64,000 nt of DNA from an uncultured Gammaproteobacteria bacterium (GCA_913060565.1 CAJXRU010000008.1:1-64000), one strand, 5' to 3'; shown: positions 39,608 to 50,090, numbered from the stretch's first letter. A program made the numbers and translations. The notes: generated by a model not told the origin, from the sequence alone.

Positions 39608-40303
39608 CTATGCAAGTTTTTTTCTCAATTCTGCTATCCGTGTTCGGCCAATTGGTAGGTTATCGCCGGTTTTAAGGATAAGCCAATATTTACTGCCAGC
39701 TTGGGTCTCAATGGACTTTATTTGATGCAGTGGCACGGCATATGAACGATGAGTTCTAATGAAATGCTCAGGCAGTGTGGCCAACAATTTATCGAGATTT
39801 TTATCGTGAAGAATTTCTCGATTATCGACCGTGATAATGTGGGTGTAATGCCCTTCGGCACGCAGATAATTAATGTGTTGAATCGCTAATAATTCTGATT
39901 TTCCTAGATGTTTGTAGGTGAGGTATTTACTGCTTCCTACTTGTGTATTATCAAGTAATCGATTGATTGCAGTTTGAACGCGCTCAAATGTAAATGGTTT
40001 TGCGACAAAATCTAAAACGCCTAGATCAAAGGCTTCGATTGCACGGTCGCTATTGGCCGAGACAACAATGGTATGAAAACTCTCGCACAGCTTTTCTTTC
40101 AATAAACTAAAGCCGTCCTTACCTTGTAAGTTAAGGTCTAAAAATAAGACATCGATGGTATGGCCTGCTAGAAAGTCATCAGCATCGTCTAATGTGTTTA
40201 ATACGGTTAACTTAAATGGTTGGTCGCCAAATGCTTGGCTTACAAAGCGCGTTAAGCGTTTTGCAATCATGAATTCGTCTTCAACAATTAGTGCATTAAT
40301 CAT
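39608..40303 (-). CDS. LytTR-family response regulator
   Basis: A 231-residue LytR/AlgR-type regulator. The receiver domain (about 1-120) has VEDE, FLDLNLQGKDG (phosphoacceptor Asp near 55) and AKPFTFERV. The LytTR DNA-binding domain (about 130-230) has INYLRAEGHYTHIIT, FIRTHRSYAVPLHQIKSIE and LPIGRTRIAELRK. It overlaps the kinase gene at 40296 by 8 bp and forms a pair with it. Targets are unknown. Confidence 0.93.
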   Translation of the reverse strand: MINALIVEDEFMIAKRLTRFVSQAFGDQPFKLTVLNTLDDADDFLAGHTIDVLFLDLNLQGKDGFSLLKEKLCESFHTIVVSANSDRAIEAFDLGVLDFVAKPFTFERVQTAINRLLDNTQVGSSKYLTYKHLGKSELLAIQHINYLRAEGHYTHIITVDNREILHDKNLDKLLATLPEHFIRTHRSYAVPLHQIKSIETQAGSKYWLILKTGDNLPIGRTRIAELRKKLA

Positions 40304-42041
40304 TTTTTAGCTCGTGTAGTGTGTCGTTCAGTCGTTTTAGGGGGAATGAAATATCGATATGCCACATGTCATCGATTATTGACGATTTCATGCTCCATCG
40401 ATCATTAAAGCTTTCATTAAGTCTCGCGTCGATGTACTGACTGCCGATGCCGAGGCGAATATTATTGCCGTGAACTTGCTTATCTTTCTTAGTATCTATC
40501 GGCGCTGTAAACGATAGCGTTTGTTGCGATTGATTAATGGTTTGCACTAAAGACAAAGTAACATCACCACGTTGATAATGGTTGTGCGAAATTGCATTTT
40601 CGACGAGTGTTAAAATGATGCCCGGTGGAATAGCGGCGTGCTGTAAATTAGCATCGATTACTAAAGAGTATTCAATGTTTGTTCTATAACTCATGACTTT
40701 AAGGTGTGACTGACACAGCGCAATCTCATCTTTTAACGTAATAATTGATTGAGCTGAGGTCGCCGCCATGAATCTAAATTCATCGGCAAGGGCATTAATA
40801 AACTTTACGGCGGTTGCTGGTGATTCTTCAATCCATTCTTCAACGGCTGTCAGTGTATTCAAAATAAAGTGGGGTTGAAGGTTTCGTTTAACTAATTCAA
40901 GCTCTAATCGATTGGCGGTTAACTGGCTCTGGATTAATTGTTTGTGCCTTTGGTTCATGCTTTGGGCTAGCGTATACAGCATAAGACAGAGTAGAGCGCT
41001 GAATGAGAGAAAGAAATATTGATCCATGTAGGAATACATATTAATCGATATAGGGGCGATAAATAAGATGAGTCCACCTAACATTAATATTGCATGTTGC
41101 TGTTTAGCAAGTGTCGCGTAGATAGTAATACCTAGCGCGCTCCCCACACCAATGATAAAGACAATTAAACTCCTGTTATCAAATCCATCAATGGACACTA
41201 GCGTTATGAACTGACCAATAACGACGAGCGATAGCCATATTATTTTTTGACGAGATTTAAGTTGATAAAACCAGCTAAAGAATAGGGTTAGTAATAACGA
41301 TGCGAGACAAGATAGCAATAGCACGAGCTGTAATCTCGGGATCTGCCAGTCGTAAGTGTAGGGAGCTAAACCTCGCCAAGACTCCGTAAGCAATAAGCAT
41401 AATATCGTAAGGCAAAGTCCGCTAAAAATAAGATAACTAGCCTGTTTAAAACTGGTGAAATATAGAAATAATGAATACAAAGCCACTAACAATAATGCCC
41501 CTGACATAATGAGTGGGCGACTGGCTTTTTTATAAGGGAGTTGAATGAGTTGCTCGTAATCTGTGACTAAACTAAAAAAGGACCCATTATCTAAGCCTAA
41601 AGGCACGTGCTGGCTCGATACTCTTAAGCTCAACGTGTGTTTTCCTGGTCTACTTAGTGTTGGTGGAATCAACATTATTTTATCAATGATTCCAGGGGTT
41701 TCAGTCGATTTAGAAAGACCAACAACACCATTTTTAGCAATGAGCTGTCCATCCCAATACGCTTCAAAGGATCCTAAGATACTTACAAAAACACCAAAGT
41801 TTTGAGTGGATTCATGTCGATGAGGTAGCTCAAAGTCAATTTGAAACCAAGAGATATCAGGTCGAATAACAAATCCATTAAAAGCGTGCTTTTGCCACTG
41901 CGATTTGTCAGTTATCGGATAAGCGTATTCAGGCTTGTCATCATTAATGACATGGTAGGTGTCGCTAGCAATTAAAATCGGCTGCTTGGCATGGAGTGAA
42001 AATGTGAATAAGCAAATCATGATCAAATAAACAATACGCAC
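40296..42041 (-). CDS. LytS-type membrane sensor histidine kinase
   Basis: A 581-residue kinase. A signal peptide (ending SLHAKQ) is followed by a periplasmic beta-rich domain (about 20-170), then seven or so membrane helices (about 180-360), an arrangement like 7TM-DISM receptors. The His_kinase domain motif is LELVKRNLQPHFILNTLTAVEEWIEE (phosphoacceptor His in QPHF), then IPPGIILTLVENAISHN and IRLGIGSQYIDARL of the ATPase domain. It is the upstream gene of the pair with the LytTR regulator. The periplasmic domain would bind an unidentified ligand. Confidence 0.9.
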   Translation of the reverse strand: MRIVYLIMICLFTFSLHAKQPILIASDTYHVINDDKPEYAYPITDKSQWQKHAFNGFVIRPDISWFQIDFELPHRHESTQNFGVFVSILGSFEAYWDGQLIAKNGVVGLSKSTETPGIIDKIMLIPPTLSRPGKHTLSLRVSSQHVPLGLDNGSFFSLVTDYEQLIQLPYKKASRPLIMSGALLLVALYSLFLYFTSFKQASYLIFSGLCLTILCLLLTESWRGLAPYTYDWQIPRLQLVLLLSCLASLLLTLFFSWFYQLKSRQKIIWLSLVVIGQFITLVSIDGFDNRSLIVFIIGVGSALGITIYATLAKQQHAILMLGGLILFIAPISINMYSYMDQYFFLSFSALLCLMLYTLAQSMNQRHKQLIQSQLTANRLELELVKRNLQPHFILNTLTAVEEWIEESPATAVKFINALADEFRFMAATSAQSIITLKDEIALCQSHLKVMSYRTNIEYSLVIDANLQHAAIPPGIILTLVENAISHNHYQRGDVTLSLVQTINQSQQTLSFTAPIDTKKDKQVHGNNIRLGIGSQYIDARLNESFNDRWSMKSSIIDDMWHIDISFPLKRLNDTLHELKND

Positions 42042-42198
42042 AATTAGTTTCTCTTTTAATGTTTAACATCATGATATCAAGGAATGTGATTTCTCATGAG
42101 GCGTTGAAGTGAGTCATGAGCAGTTGAGGAAATATCACCACAAATACGCAGATTTATCCATCACTATGAGCTTACTTTATTCTTGATGGTAGAATTTT

Positions 42199-44055
42199 AT
42201 GACACTTTATACACAAACAATTCGGACAATGAAAACAAGCCTAGTTATCTTATGCATGGCGGGCTCATTAGGTGCTAATGCTTATGATGTGAAGGATACA
42301 AAAATCACTAATTATGATGAATTACTTGGAAAGTTTACGGCACCAAACGGTTCAAAACACAGTTATGATGCATTTCTTAAGCATTTTAAAGTGTCAGGCC
42401 TTAGCTTTGCAGTCGTAGATGATTATCAGGTGGTTTATAGCCACAGCGTTGGTGAAAAGGCTTTTGGTAGTCAGGAGTTTATCGATAATAATACGGCATT
42501 TTCGACGGCATCAGTGTCAAAGCCCGTGACGGCAACCATTGCCGTTATGTTGGCAGAGCAGGGCAAGCTGGACTTAGATGTCCCCGTAGCTCGTTATCTA
42601 AAGCGCTGGAAAATGCCTGCGTCACCTTTTACTGATAAATCGCCTATAACGATGCGTCAATTGCTATCTCACACGGCCGGTATGAGTCAGGGAGGTTATG
42701 CTGATTTTCATTTAGGTGATGATATTCCAACGACGTTAGATACCTTAAATGGTTTAAAACTTCCTCGTTATAAAAAACCAATAGAAGTGATGTTTGCGCC
42801 GGGAACGCAATGGGAATATAGCGGTGGTGGATATGTTATTGCTCAAATCGCGCTTGAAGATATTACAGGTAAATCGCTGCAAGTGTTGGCTCAGGATATG
42901 TTATTCACACCGTTAGGCATGAAAAATACGACGATGTATCAACATGGTCATCCTAAATTTTTAACTAATGTTGCTAAGGTACATGACGCCAAACAAAACG
43001 TGATTCTAGATGGTATTCCTATTTGCCCGCAAATTGCACCATCAGGCATGTGGAGTACGCCACATGATATGGCAAAGTTTACTATTGAAATACAGCGGGC
43101 ATTAGCTGGCGAAAAAACTGACGTAATCTCATCTTATGTTGCGCAGCAAACAACTAACATCGCGACATTAGATACAACAGGCGGTTGGGCTGCTGGTTGG
43201 ATGCGACTTGAAGCACAAGGTAACATCGATTGGTTCTCTCATGGTGGCTCGAATACCGGTACTGGCGGACAGGTGATGGCGAGTATGAAAGGCGGAAAAG
43301 GTATTATGGTATTTATTAACGCCTTCACCCCACAACGTAACCCTGCAGTTGCGGCACTCATTAAGCAAGTTGTTCATGCTTTATCGTGGGAACAGTCGGT
43401 GAAATCAACCGATAAGTCATCGCAACAAATAATTGAGCAGATAACTGGACGCTATTTATCACCGTTTGATCAAGTGGTAACCATCACTGCCAATAAAGGC
43501 ATTTTAACTTATGTCGATCCGTTGAGTATTGGTGGTGGACGCTATGAAAGTGAAATGTACCATCAGGGAAACGGACAGTTTTTATTAAATGAAAAAGCAA
43601 ATGTTGTGTCGTTGCAAACTAACCCGACAGACAAGTTTGAGTATTTAACATTGACGCGCCCATCGACGAACTTACGTAGCTTTGCTATGCGAAAACTTAA
43701 GGGTGATGAGTTATTACCTTTTGAAGTTGCTTTAAAAGGTAGCGTGCAACAAAGCTTAAACGCTTATCAAGCATGGAGAAAGAAAAAGCCAAACTCTCGT
43801 TTTTTAAGTGCTAATGCCATTAATAATGCTGGGTACAGTGCACTGAGACAAAAGAATATCAAAGGGGCAATTAATTTAATGACCGTCTATACCGAGCTTT
43901 ATCCGCAAGATGCTAACGCATTTGATAGCTTGGGAGAAGTTGTGATGGCAAGTGGTGACAATAAGCAGGCTATTATGTGGTACCAAAAATCGCTTACATT
44001 AAATCCTGCCAACGATAATGCGAAAAAGATGATTGAAAAGTTACTTAAAAGATAG
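42199..44055 (+). CDS. Serine hydrolase (class C beta-lactamase/penicillin-binding fold) with C-terminal TPR
   Basis: A 618-residue exported protein with signal peptide residues MKTSLVILCMAGSLGANAYD (from an internal Met at 42229, an alternative start). The Ser-hydrolase domain (about 50-400) has the SxxK motif in STASVSKPVTAT, a Tyr motif in WEYSGGGYVIAQ, and the HxG-type motif in FSHGGSNTGTGGQ. A linker and a C-terminal pair of TPR-like repeats (YSALRQKNIKGAINLMTVYTELYPQDANAFDSLGEVV) follow. Such proteins are D-aminopeptidase, esterase or peptidase-like. True beta-lactamase activity is not implied. It is divergent from the LytS/LytR pair. Confidence 0.85.
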   Translation: MTLYTQTIRTMKTSLVILCMAGSLGANAYDVKDTKITNYDELLGKFTAPNGSKHSYDAFLKHFKVSGLSFAVVDDYQVVYSHSVGEKAFGSQEFIDNNTAFSTASVSKPVTATIAVMLAEQGKLDLDVPVARYLKRWKMPASPFTDKSPITMRQLLSHTAGMSQGGYADFHLGDDIPTTLDTLNGLKLPRYKKPIEVMFAPGTQWEYSGGGYVIAQIALEDITGKSLQVLAQDMLFTPLGMKNTTMYQHGHPKFLTNVAKVHDAKQNVILDGIPICPQIAPSGMWSTPHDMAKFTIEIQRALAGEKTDVISSYVAQQTTNIATLDTTGGWAAGWMRLEAQGNIDWFSHGGSNTGTGGQVMASMKGGKGIMVFINAFTPQRNPAVAALIKQVVHALSWEQSVKSTDKSSQQIIEQITGRYLSPFDQVVTITANKGILTYVDPLSIGGGRYESEMYHQGNGQFLLNEKANVVSLQTNPTDKFEYLTLTRPSTNLRSFAMRKLKGDELLPFEVALKGSVQQSLNAYQAWRKKKPNSRFLSANAINNAGYSALRQKNIKGAINLMTVYTELYPQDANAFDSLGEVVMASGDNKQAIMWYQKSLTLNPANDNAKKMIEKLLKR

Positions 44056-44169
44056 GGCGCTTTATAAAAGAGGTGAAACGAATGTTAGCCTCAATTTGAA
44101 ACTCTCAGTCAAATCAATCACGCGCGCTTCATTTTACACTAGGGTTAATATTACTAACCGAGAAGTAAA

Positions 44170-45111
44170 ATGAAGCGAATCGTAAGTTTTTTATTGATGA
44201 GTGTTGTGGCTTGGAACACAAATGCCACCGTGACAGCGGTTGAGGCCTTTAAGCAATTAAATTTCCAACATAAAAAGACTAATAACGTTAGTAGCTATTT
44301 TATGAAGGAAAGTAGTCAACATTTACCCATAGCAGAAGATATCGTTACCGATTCAATTGCATTTTACCAACAGCTATTTGGCCAATCATTTCAAATCTCA
44401 TTAGCATTGCCAAATAGATCAGGGTTTAAGGCGTATAAAGCGTTAACAGGTGATCGACCGCCGTACGGAATGCCTTATGTTCGCCCAAATGGCGATGATA
44501 AAAATCACTATGTTGTCATTCTTCCTGCCACTAAATTAGGAGTTATCAGTCAATCGGTTATCGACTTAAAGGACAAGGCATCATTAGTCACTAAGAAATC
44601 AATCATTGATACTGGCCATAGTTTTGAGCAAGCGGCGACAATTTTTCCTTATATCATTGGCGCTCATGAAGTTAGTCATGTGTATGTGCGAAATTACGGT
44701 ATTCACCCCATTAACGCATGGACAAATGAATTCCTTGCGCAACTTGGTGCGTACGTTTACTTGGCCGAGCGAAAGCCTAAATTAGCGCGTTTATTTGAGT
44801 TAACAAGTTATCAAATTAATGCTGAGAGTTATCAACCAGAAGATAGTTCATTAGAGCGATTTGAGCGTCTCTATTCTGGTGTTGGTGCTAAGGATTACGC
44901 ATGGTATCAAGGTATGTTTTTAAAACTTGCAATCATGGCTTATAAGGAGCACGGCACAGATATTTTTAACGTTCTCAAGAAGCAGTTTCCAGCTGGTTTA
45001 GTGGCAGGTAACGCCGATGTGGCAACGCGTTTGGCAACGGAAAGAGCGCAGTTTTTGCAAGTTATTCCAAATTACGATGACTGGTTTAATGCATTTAAAC
45101 AGCAGCAGTAA
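44170..45111 (+). CDS. Exported HExxH putative metallopeptidase
   Basis: A 313-residue exported protein with a signal peptide (MKRIVSFLLMSVVAWNTNA). It contains a zinc-peptidase-like HExxH, AHEVSH at residues 166-170, followed 17 residues later by a Glu (E187 in WTNEFLAQLGAY), as in gluzincins. No named family is recognised. It is 114 bp downstream of the serine hydrolase on the same strand. Proteolytic activity is inferred from the motif. Confidence 0.7.
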   Translation: MKRIVSFLLMSVVAWNTNATVTAVEAFKQLNFQHKKTNNVSSYFMKESSQHLPIAEDIVTDSIAFYQQLFGQSFQISLALPNRSGFKAYKALTGDRPPYGMPYVRPNGDDKNHYVVILPATKLGVISQSVIDLKDKASLVTKKSIIDTGHSFEQAATIFPYIIGAHEVSHVYVRNYGIHPINAWTNEFLAQLGAYVYLAERKPKLARLFELTSYQINAESYQPEDSSLERFERLYSGVGAKDYAWYQGMFLKLAIMAYKEHGTDIFNVLKKQFPAGLVAGNADVATRLATERAQFLQVIPNYDDWFNAFKQQQ

Positions 45112-45175
45112 CGATTTGAGTAAAAGTAATCTGCTATTTGCAATTGAACGGCACAATCATTAATTTAGTAGTTCG

Positions 45176-46153
45176 ATGAATTGGGTTGGTAATTGTGTGA
45201 CTATTGATGATAATGCTCTATCACTAGAGCAACGATTAAATGATTGGAATGAATCATTAACGCTGTCGTGTGGTCAATACAGCACGCAGCTTTCGGACGT
45301 TGTGTCTTTTACTGGTTGCGTTAATATCAGTGAAGTGTCTGATATTGAATTGTCATCAATCTCTACTAATGCACGCAGTATTATCAAGCACAGTGTTGAC
45401 GAACCAGACGATGGTTTTTTTCATTATTTTATTGTATTGCAGCAGCGTGGTAGCTCTCAGTTTGAACAAGCTGGGCGGCGAATATTACTCAACGCTGGCG
45501 ATATGACTATTATGGATCAGCGACTTCCTTGTAAATTGATTCACGATGGGGAAGTTAAACATTTATCAATTCACGTGCCCATTAATTTAATAAAAGATTA
45601 TATTAATGAAGGTGATATTGACGTCGCGCGCAAAATTAATATTAAAAGCGGTATGGGATTTCTGCTGAAGATTTACGTAGAACAGTTGGATTTTTCTCGC
45701 CATCACGATAACGATCAACTAGCCCTTGAAAATGATCAGCAAAGCTTGATTAATTTATGGGGCAATACAATGCCAAACTCTGATTGCTTAGTGACCAGAC
45801 GCTCAATGAGCAATATTCAGTTCAACCAACTAAAAATCGCCCTGTATCAGCAGCTGTCGGATCCCAATGTTAATATCGAACATATTGCCAAACAGCATCA
45901 TATTTCTAAGAGTAAACTTTACCGCTTTTTCGCCAAACAACAGTTAACTCCTAATGCTTGGCTAAAGCAGTTACGTTTAGATTATGCTTCTCGATTAATG
46001 AAAGAAAAGGTTTGGTTTAACAAACCTATTATCGAAATCGCAAATGGTGCAGGGTTTAATGATTTAGCGCACTTTACCCGCTCATTTACATCATTTAGTG
46101 GTTTATCACCACATCGTTACCGCACTGATTACTTTAAGAATAAATCTATTTAG
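45176..46153 (+). CDS. AraC-family transcriptional regulator
   Basis: A 325-residue regulator. The N-terminal part resembles the AraC-binding-like domain (about 20-200). The C-terminal HTH pair is clear: NIEHIAKQHHISKSKLYRFFAKQ, LTPNAWLKQLRLDYASRLM and IIEIANGAGFNDLAHFTRSFTSFSGLSPHRYR. It follows the HExxH gene by 64 bp and is convergent with a solute-binding gene. Effector unknown. Confidence 0.93.
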   Translation: MNWVGNCVTIDDNALSLEQRLNDWNESLTLSCGQYSTQLSDVVSFTGCVNISEVSDIELSSISTNARSIIKHSVDEPDDGFFHYFIVLQQRGSSQFEQAGRRILLNAGDMTIMDQRLPCKLIHDGEVKHLSIHVPINLIKDYINEGDIDVARKINIKSGMGFLLKIYVEQLDFSRHHDNDQLALENDQQSLINLWGNTMPNSDCLVTRRSMSNIQFNQLKIALYQQLSDPNVNIEHIAKQHHISKSKLYRFFAKQQLTPNAWLKQLRLDYASRLMKEKVWFNKPIIEIANGAGFNDLAHFTRSFTSFSGLSPHRYRTDYFKNKSI

Positions 46154-46886
46154 TGACCATTTTGACAAAATCACTATATGACGTAGGTAAGTAATTTAAA
46201 TAAAGCCGATTCATCGTGCCATCATTAATCATCTCGATAATCTTGGCATCGAACTTATTCATTAACACTGATTTATTATGATTGAAGACTAAATAAAGTT
46301 CTGCGGTATCAATAACGGGTGTGAGCATCTTAAGTTTGACGTCGTGTGTTATTTCTAGGTTTTTAGCGGCGAAAGGATCTAACAAAATGTAATCGAAACG
46401 TTTTGCTTTGAGCATTTTTACAAGAATACTTTCAGATTGGGCATAGAGCTTATTCCACAGTTTAAAAGAAGCGATTTTCTCTGTGTAATCGTAACCTTTC
46501 ACCATCGCTACATTTTTGTTTTCCATCGCAGCCCATGAAAACTTCGATTGTTCAGCATCGCTTCGTACATATATCGCTAAAGGATAAAAGGCTGTTGGCG
46601 TGGGGCCGTGAATGAAATCATCGCTGTGAGTATTATCGATTAGTGCATCCATTGAACCATGCTTAACTAATTTCATACAGCGCTGCCACGGCATTGATTT
46701 TACATCGATCTTCATGCCTAGGCGTCGAAAAGCTTCCGAATACACATCAATGGATAAACCATGAGTTAACGTGCCATGTTTGCTATTGGTAAACGGTGGC
46801 CAATCAACACCGCAGAGCTTCACCGTTGTGGCAAAACATCGATGGCTAATTAGGAGTACGAATAGAACAAGTAACGTTTTTTTCAT
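46146..46886 (-). CDS. Periplasmic solute-binding protein, SBP_bac_3 type
   Basis: A 246-residue exported protein (signal MKKTLLVLFVLLISHRCFA). The binding-protein pattern is visible in VKLCGVDWPPFTNSK, GLSIDVYSEAFRRLGMKIDVKSMPWQRC and AMVKGYDYTEKIASFK. No transporter genes adjoin it. Its stop overlaps the convergent AraC gene. It is a second orphan of this type in the window (compare 14679). Confidence 0.78.
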   Translation of the reverse strand: MKKTLLVLFVLLISHRCFATTVKLCGVDWPPFTNSKHGTLTHGLSIDVYSEAFRRLGMKIDVKSMPWQRCMKLVKHGSMDALIDNTHSDDFIHGPTPTAFYPLAIYVRSDAEQSKFSWAAMENKNVAMVKGYDYTEKIASFKLWNKLYAQSESILVKMLKAKRFDYILLDPFAAKNLEITHDVKLKMLTPVIDTAELYLVFNHNKSVLMNKFDAKIIEMINDGTMNRLYLNYLPTSYSDFVKMVTK

Positions 46887-47008
46887 TTTGCCTTAGCATA
46901 TTAAACTTCTAGTTTCGTAAAATAACAAATGTACCAAGGTGAGTCGAGTATTAAGAGGAGAAAACTCCCCCTCTAAATGTTTGATAGATATTTAATTTTC
47001 GTTAAAGA

Positions 47009-47722
47009 CTAACAGGGCGCTTTATTGTCACACTGTGGCTTAACGGCGGGCATTTCAGCTTTGCGCTCAGAGTAGCGATTGACGAGATAATCAGTTTTGT
47101 TACGCGTTAGCAGCGTGAATTTCACTAACTCTTCGCAAACATCGACGATACGCGCATAGAAAGGTGAGTCCTTCATACGGTTATTAGCATCAAACTCTTG
47201 CCACGTTCTTGCAATTGAAGATTGATTAGCAATGGTGAACATGCGCATCCAGCGGCCGAGAATACGCAGTTGATTAACGGTATTAAATGATTGCGAACCA
47301 CCTTCAACTTGCATCACGGCGAGCGTTTTACCTTGCGTTGGACGTACGGCGTCTATGGAGAGTGGTACCCAGTCGATTTGGTTTTTCATGATGCCGCTCA
47401 TGCCGCCGTGTTTTTCGGGCGAGCACCACACTTGACCTTCTGACCAAGTCATTAATTCACGTAGTTCTAGTACTTTGGAGTGATTGTCATATTGGCTGTC
47501 GGCTACTGGCAAATCTTGCGGATTGAAGATACGGGTTTCACAGCCAAGTTTTTGCAAGATACGTGCGGACTCTTTTACTACCAGTCGGCTCATTGAGCGC
47601 TCACGTAATGAGCCATACAACAGTAAAATACGTGGTGGGTGTGTGAGCTCTTCACCATTGTTTAGTGCGGCTAGTGTTGGAATATCAAATGCGTTTTCAA
47701 CAATGTTAGGTAAATCAGTCAT
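47009..47722 (-). CDS. arsH: ArsH-type NADPH-dependent FMN reductase
   Basis: A 237-residue flavodoxin-like reductase. [20 protein letters not shown] is the FMN-binding element, and [22 protein letters not shown] and [30 protein letters not shown] are typical of ArsH. ArsH oxidises trivalent organoarsenicals and reduces quinones. No arsR, arsB or arsC lies nearby, so it is an orphan copy and may serve oxidative stress. Confidence 0.9.
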   Translation of the reverse strand: MTDLPNIVENAFDIPTLAALNNGEELTHPPRILLLYGSLRERSMSRLVVKESARILQKLGCETRIFNPQDLPVADSQYDNHSKVLELRELMTWSEGQVWCSPEKHGGMSGIMKNQIDWVPLSIDAVRPTQGKTLAVMQVEGGSQSFNTVNQLRILGRWMRMFTIANQSSIARTWQEFDANNRMKDSPFYARIVDVCEELVKFTLLTRNKTDYLVNRYSERKAEMPAVKPQCDNKAPC

Positions 47723-47802
47723 CTTTTTTTCTGCTTTTAAAATGGAATGTATTGCTTAAGACGAAGCAAGATTAAAAAAGACGACTTTATTTATAAAAAT
47801 AA

Positions 47803-49074
47803 TCAAAAAACAATTTCTAAACCGATGGCAAGCATCGCCATAAAACCCAATAACTGGCCTATGCAGGTAAGCGGTTTAGAATAGTTTTTTTGCATCTTTA
47901 AACCAAAAACAAAGCGCAGTAAATCAACTCGTTTAATCAACTCAAACAAACTAAAGCAACCGACGATTGTTAATACAACAACGAGTAGAGGCTCAATAAT
48001 TGGACCAAGCGATAATGCTGTGAGTTGATAGCCAATGACGATTATTAGCGTTTGGTGAATGATATAAAACGGGTAAACAGCATCATTTAAATAACGTAGT
48101 AGCGACGAGGATTTATTGAGGTAATGATGAGCAAAACCAAAGGCGCAGAATACGCCCAATATACGCATCATATTGTAAATTAGCAGACCAATGAGGTTTA
48201 GCCATTCAGGTTTACCTTCTGGTTGAAGCCATATTAGGTTGTAAAATGAAATGACGGTAATTGCGCAGGTGATGAGTGCAATTAATAGTGGTTTTCTTAA
48301 TGTCGTAACGCGTTGCCAAAATAGATTATGCCACCCAATGAGATAGCCATAGAGCATACAAGTAAATCCAATGGCATATCTTGTTTCGTCGTCGGGTAAG
48401 GCGAGCTGAAAGATAAATAGTGGCGCGGTAAATACTAATACAAGCAGCACAAAATGTTGCTGCATTACCCAGTTTGTGAAACGCGTAACCCATGTCGCGT
48501 TAAGTAATGGCATTATCAGTAAAATAATTAGAGAGTATTTCCACAATGAGCGTAAAAACCACAGATGATTGACGTCGATATGTGGCCAGATCCCAGAGGA
48601 GTATTTATTAAAAAGTTGCGTGTCAGACGAGTAAAACTCCAGCATGAACTGCCAATAGCTTATCGATAGGTCGTTATTTTGCGTCATTTCGACATAAAGC
48701 TGAGGCGGCACGACGATCAATATGCCAAATAAAAGCGGTATTAATATGCGCACCGAACGTTGATAAACGAAATGAGCAACGGTGACTTTAGCCATGATGA
48801 ATTTGATGGCTATGCCTGCGATGACCCAAAGAATTATCATGCGCCATGGCTGAATTAGCAACATCACGCTTTCTAAAGTTTCACTGCGATATTGACTCTT
48901 GGCGTGAAAACCCCAATTTTCAACGTAGAACATACCGCTATGAAATAATATAAGTAATCCAAAGGCGACTACGCGAAGCCAATCGAGATCATGGCGTCGT
49001 GTTGGTAGTTCGGTTAAGTCAGGTGTGAACCCTTGTTTTAATTTGATGAAAAATTGGGAGTTTATTAGCGACAT
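47803..49074 (-). CDS. Acyltransferase family 3 membrane protein (OpgC-like)
   Basis: A 423-residue membrane protein with about ten hydrophobic helices. The N-terminal RRHDLDWLRVVAFGLLILFHSGMFYVENW carries the Arg and His typical of family 3 acyltransferases, and WRMIILWVIAGIAIKF and VYPFYIIHQTLII are also characteristic. Related OpgC proteins O-succinylate periplasmic glucans. The donor and acceptor are not predictable here. Confidence 0.87.
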   Translation of the reverse strand: MSLINSQFFIKLKQGFTPDLTELPTRRHDLDWLRVVAFGLLILFHSGMFYVENWGFHAKSQYRSETLESVMLLIQPWRMIILWVIAGIAIKFIMAKVTVAHFVYQRSVRILIPLLFGILIVVPPQLYVEMTQNNDLSISYWQFMLEFYSSDTQLFNKYSSGIWPHIDVNHLWFLRSLWKYSLIILLIMPLLNATWVTRFTNWVMQQHFVLLVLVFTAPLFIFQLALPDDETRYAIGFTCMLYGYLIGWHNLFWQRVTTLRKPLLIALITCAITVISFYNLIWLQPEGKPEWLNLIGLLIYNMMRILGVFCAFGFAHHYLNKSSSLLRYLNDAVYPFYIIHQTLIIVIGYQLTALSLGPIIEPLLVVVLTIVGCFSLFELIKRVDLLRFVFGLKMQKNYSKPLTCIGQLLGFMAMLAIGLEIVF

Positions 49075-49241
49075 TTCTCTATTCTATTTGATGATTCGGC
49101 ATGGACACTTTGCCAATTAAAATATCGATTAACATGCAAAAAGTGCTGTATTTACAATAGATAGGGACAAGCGGCAATATAATGTGATGAAATGAACATT
49201 AAGATTTTTTATTTTTCTGTCTAACCTATTAAACTGGCGCA

Positions 49242-50090
49242 ATGAGTAAATTAAATCACTTTCAACAATATAAAACGGCTTATGAAATAGGGACTATCTG
49301 TCTGCTATTTTTTATCAATAGTTTGCTATTAGCTACCTCCACCATTATGGAAGCAACGAGAGATTCTAAGACGATGTCGTTTCAGATCTGGGAACCATTT
49401 TTATGGGAGTTCTCAAGTGCAATAAGTGCTTTGTCGTTATTTCCTTTAATCATTGTCGCGTTTAAACGCTGGCCTATTGGTTGGGGAAAACTACTGCATA
49501 CCGCTAAATTTATTGTTCTTGGTTCAATTGTTTTCTCATTGCTTCATGTTGCCATTATGGTGGCAATCAGAGAAAGCGTGTATTGGTTAATGGGGGCTAA
49601 CTATGACTTTGGTGATGTGTGGTTTGAGCTACTTTATGAATACCGAAAAGACTTATGGAGCTTTATAGGCTTTGTAATTTTTATTCAGGGTTATGATTTT
49701 ATTTTCAGTCGATTACAAGGTGAGGCGACTGCTGTCAGTGACAATGAAGATGACGTAGAGCCGAAAACACTAGAGCGCCTACTCGTTAAAAAGCTGGGTA
49801 AAGAGTTCATTGTTAACGTTAAAGACATCGAATGGTTAGAGTCGTCAGGAAACTACGTTAACTTGCACAGTAAGGGACGTATTTACCCGATGCGTGCAAC
49901 ACTCACTAAGTTAATTCTACAAATTTCAGAGCAAGGTTTTTGTCGAATCCATCGCAGTGCAGCCGTTAATATGAGTTGCATTGATTCTATTACGCCAACC
50001 GGCAATGGCGACAGTGAAATTGCGTTGGTTAGTGGTAAAAAATTAAACTTGTCCCGTCGCTATAAAGAGCACTTTAAATTTAAGTTGTGA
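49242..50090 (+). CDS. Membrane-anchored LytTR transcriptional regulator
   Basis: A 282-residue protein with four predicted membrane helices (about 15-160) followed by a cytoplasmic LytTR DNA-binding domain (about 180-280: EFIVNVKDIEWLESSGNYVNLHSKGRIYPMRATLTKL, FCRIHRSAAVNMSCIDSI, LNLSRRYKEHFKFKL). It lacks a receiver domain, so the membrane part probably senses directly. It is upstream of a TonB-type receptor and on the same strand. Confidence 0.88.
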   Translation: MSKLNHFQQYKTAYEIGTICLLFFINSLLLATSTIMEATRDSKTMSFQIWEPFLWEFSSAISALSLFPLIIVAFKRWPIGWGKLLHTAKFIVLGSIVFSLLHVAIMVAIRESVYWLMGANYDFGDVWFELLYEYRKDLWSFIGFVIFIQGYDFIFSRLQGEATAVSDNEDDVEPKTLERLLVKKLGKEFIVNVKDIEWLESSGNYVNLHSKGRIYPMRATLTKLILQISEQGFCRIHRSAAVNMSCIDSITPTGNGDSEIALVSGKKLNLSRRYKEHFKFKL

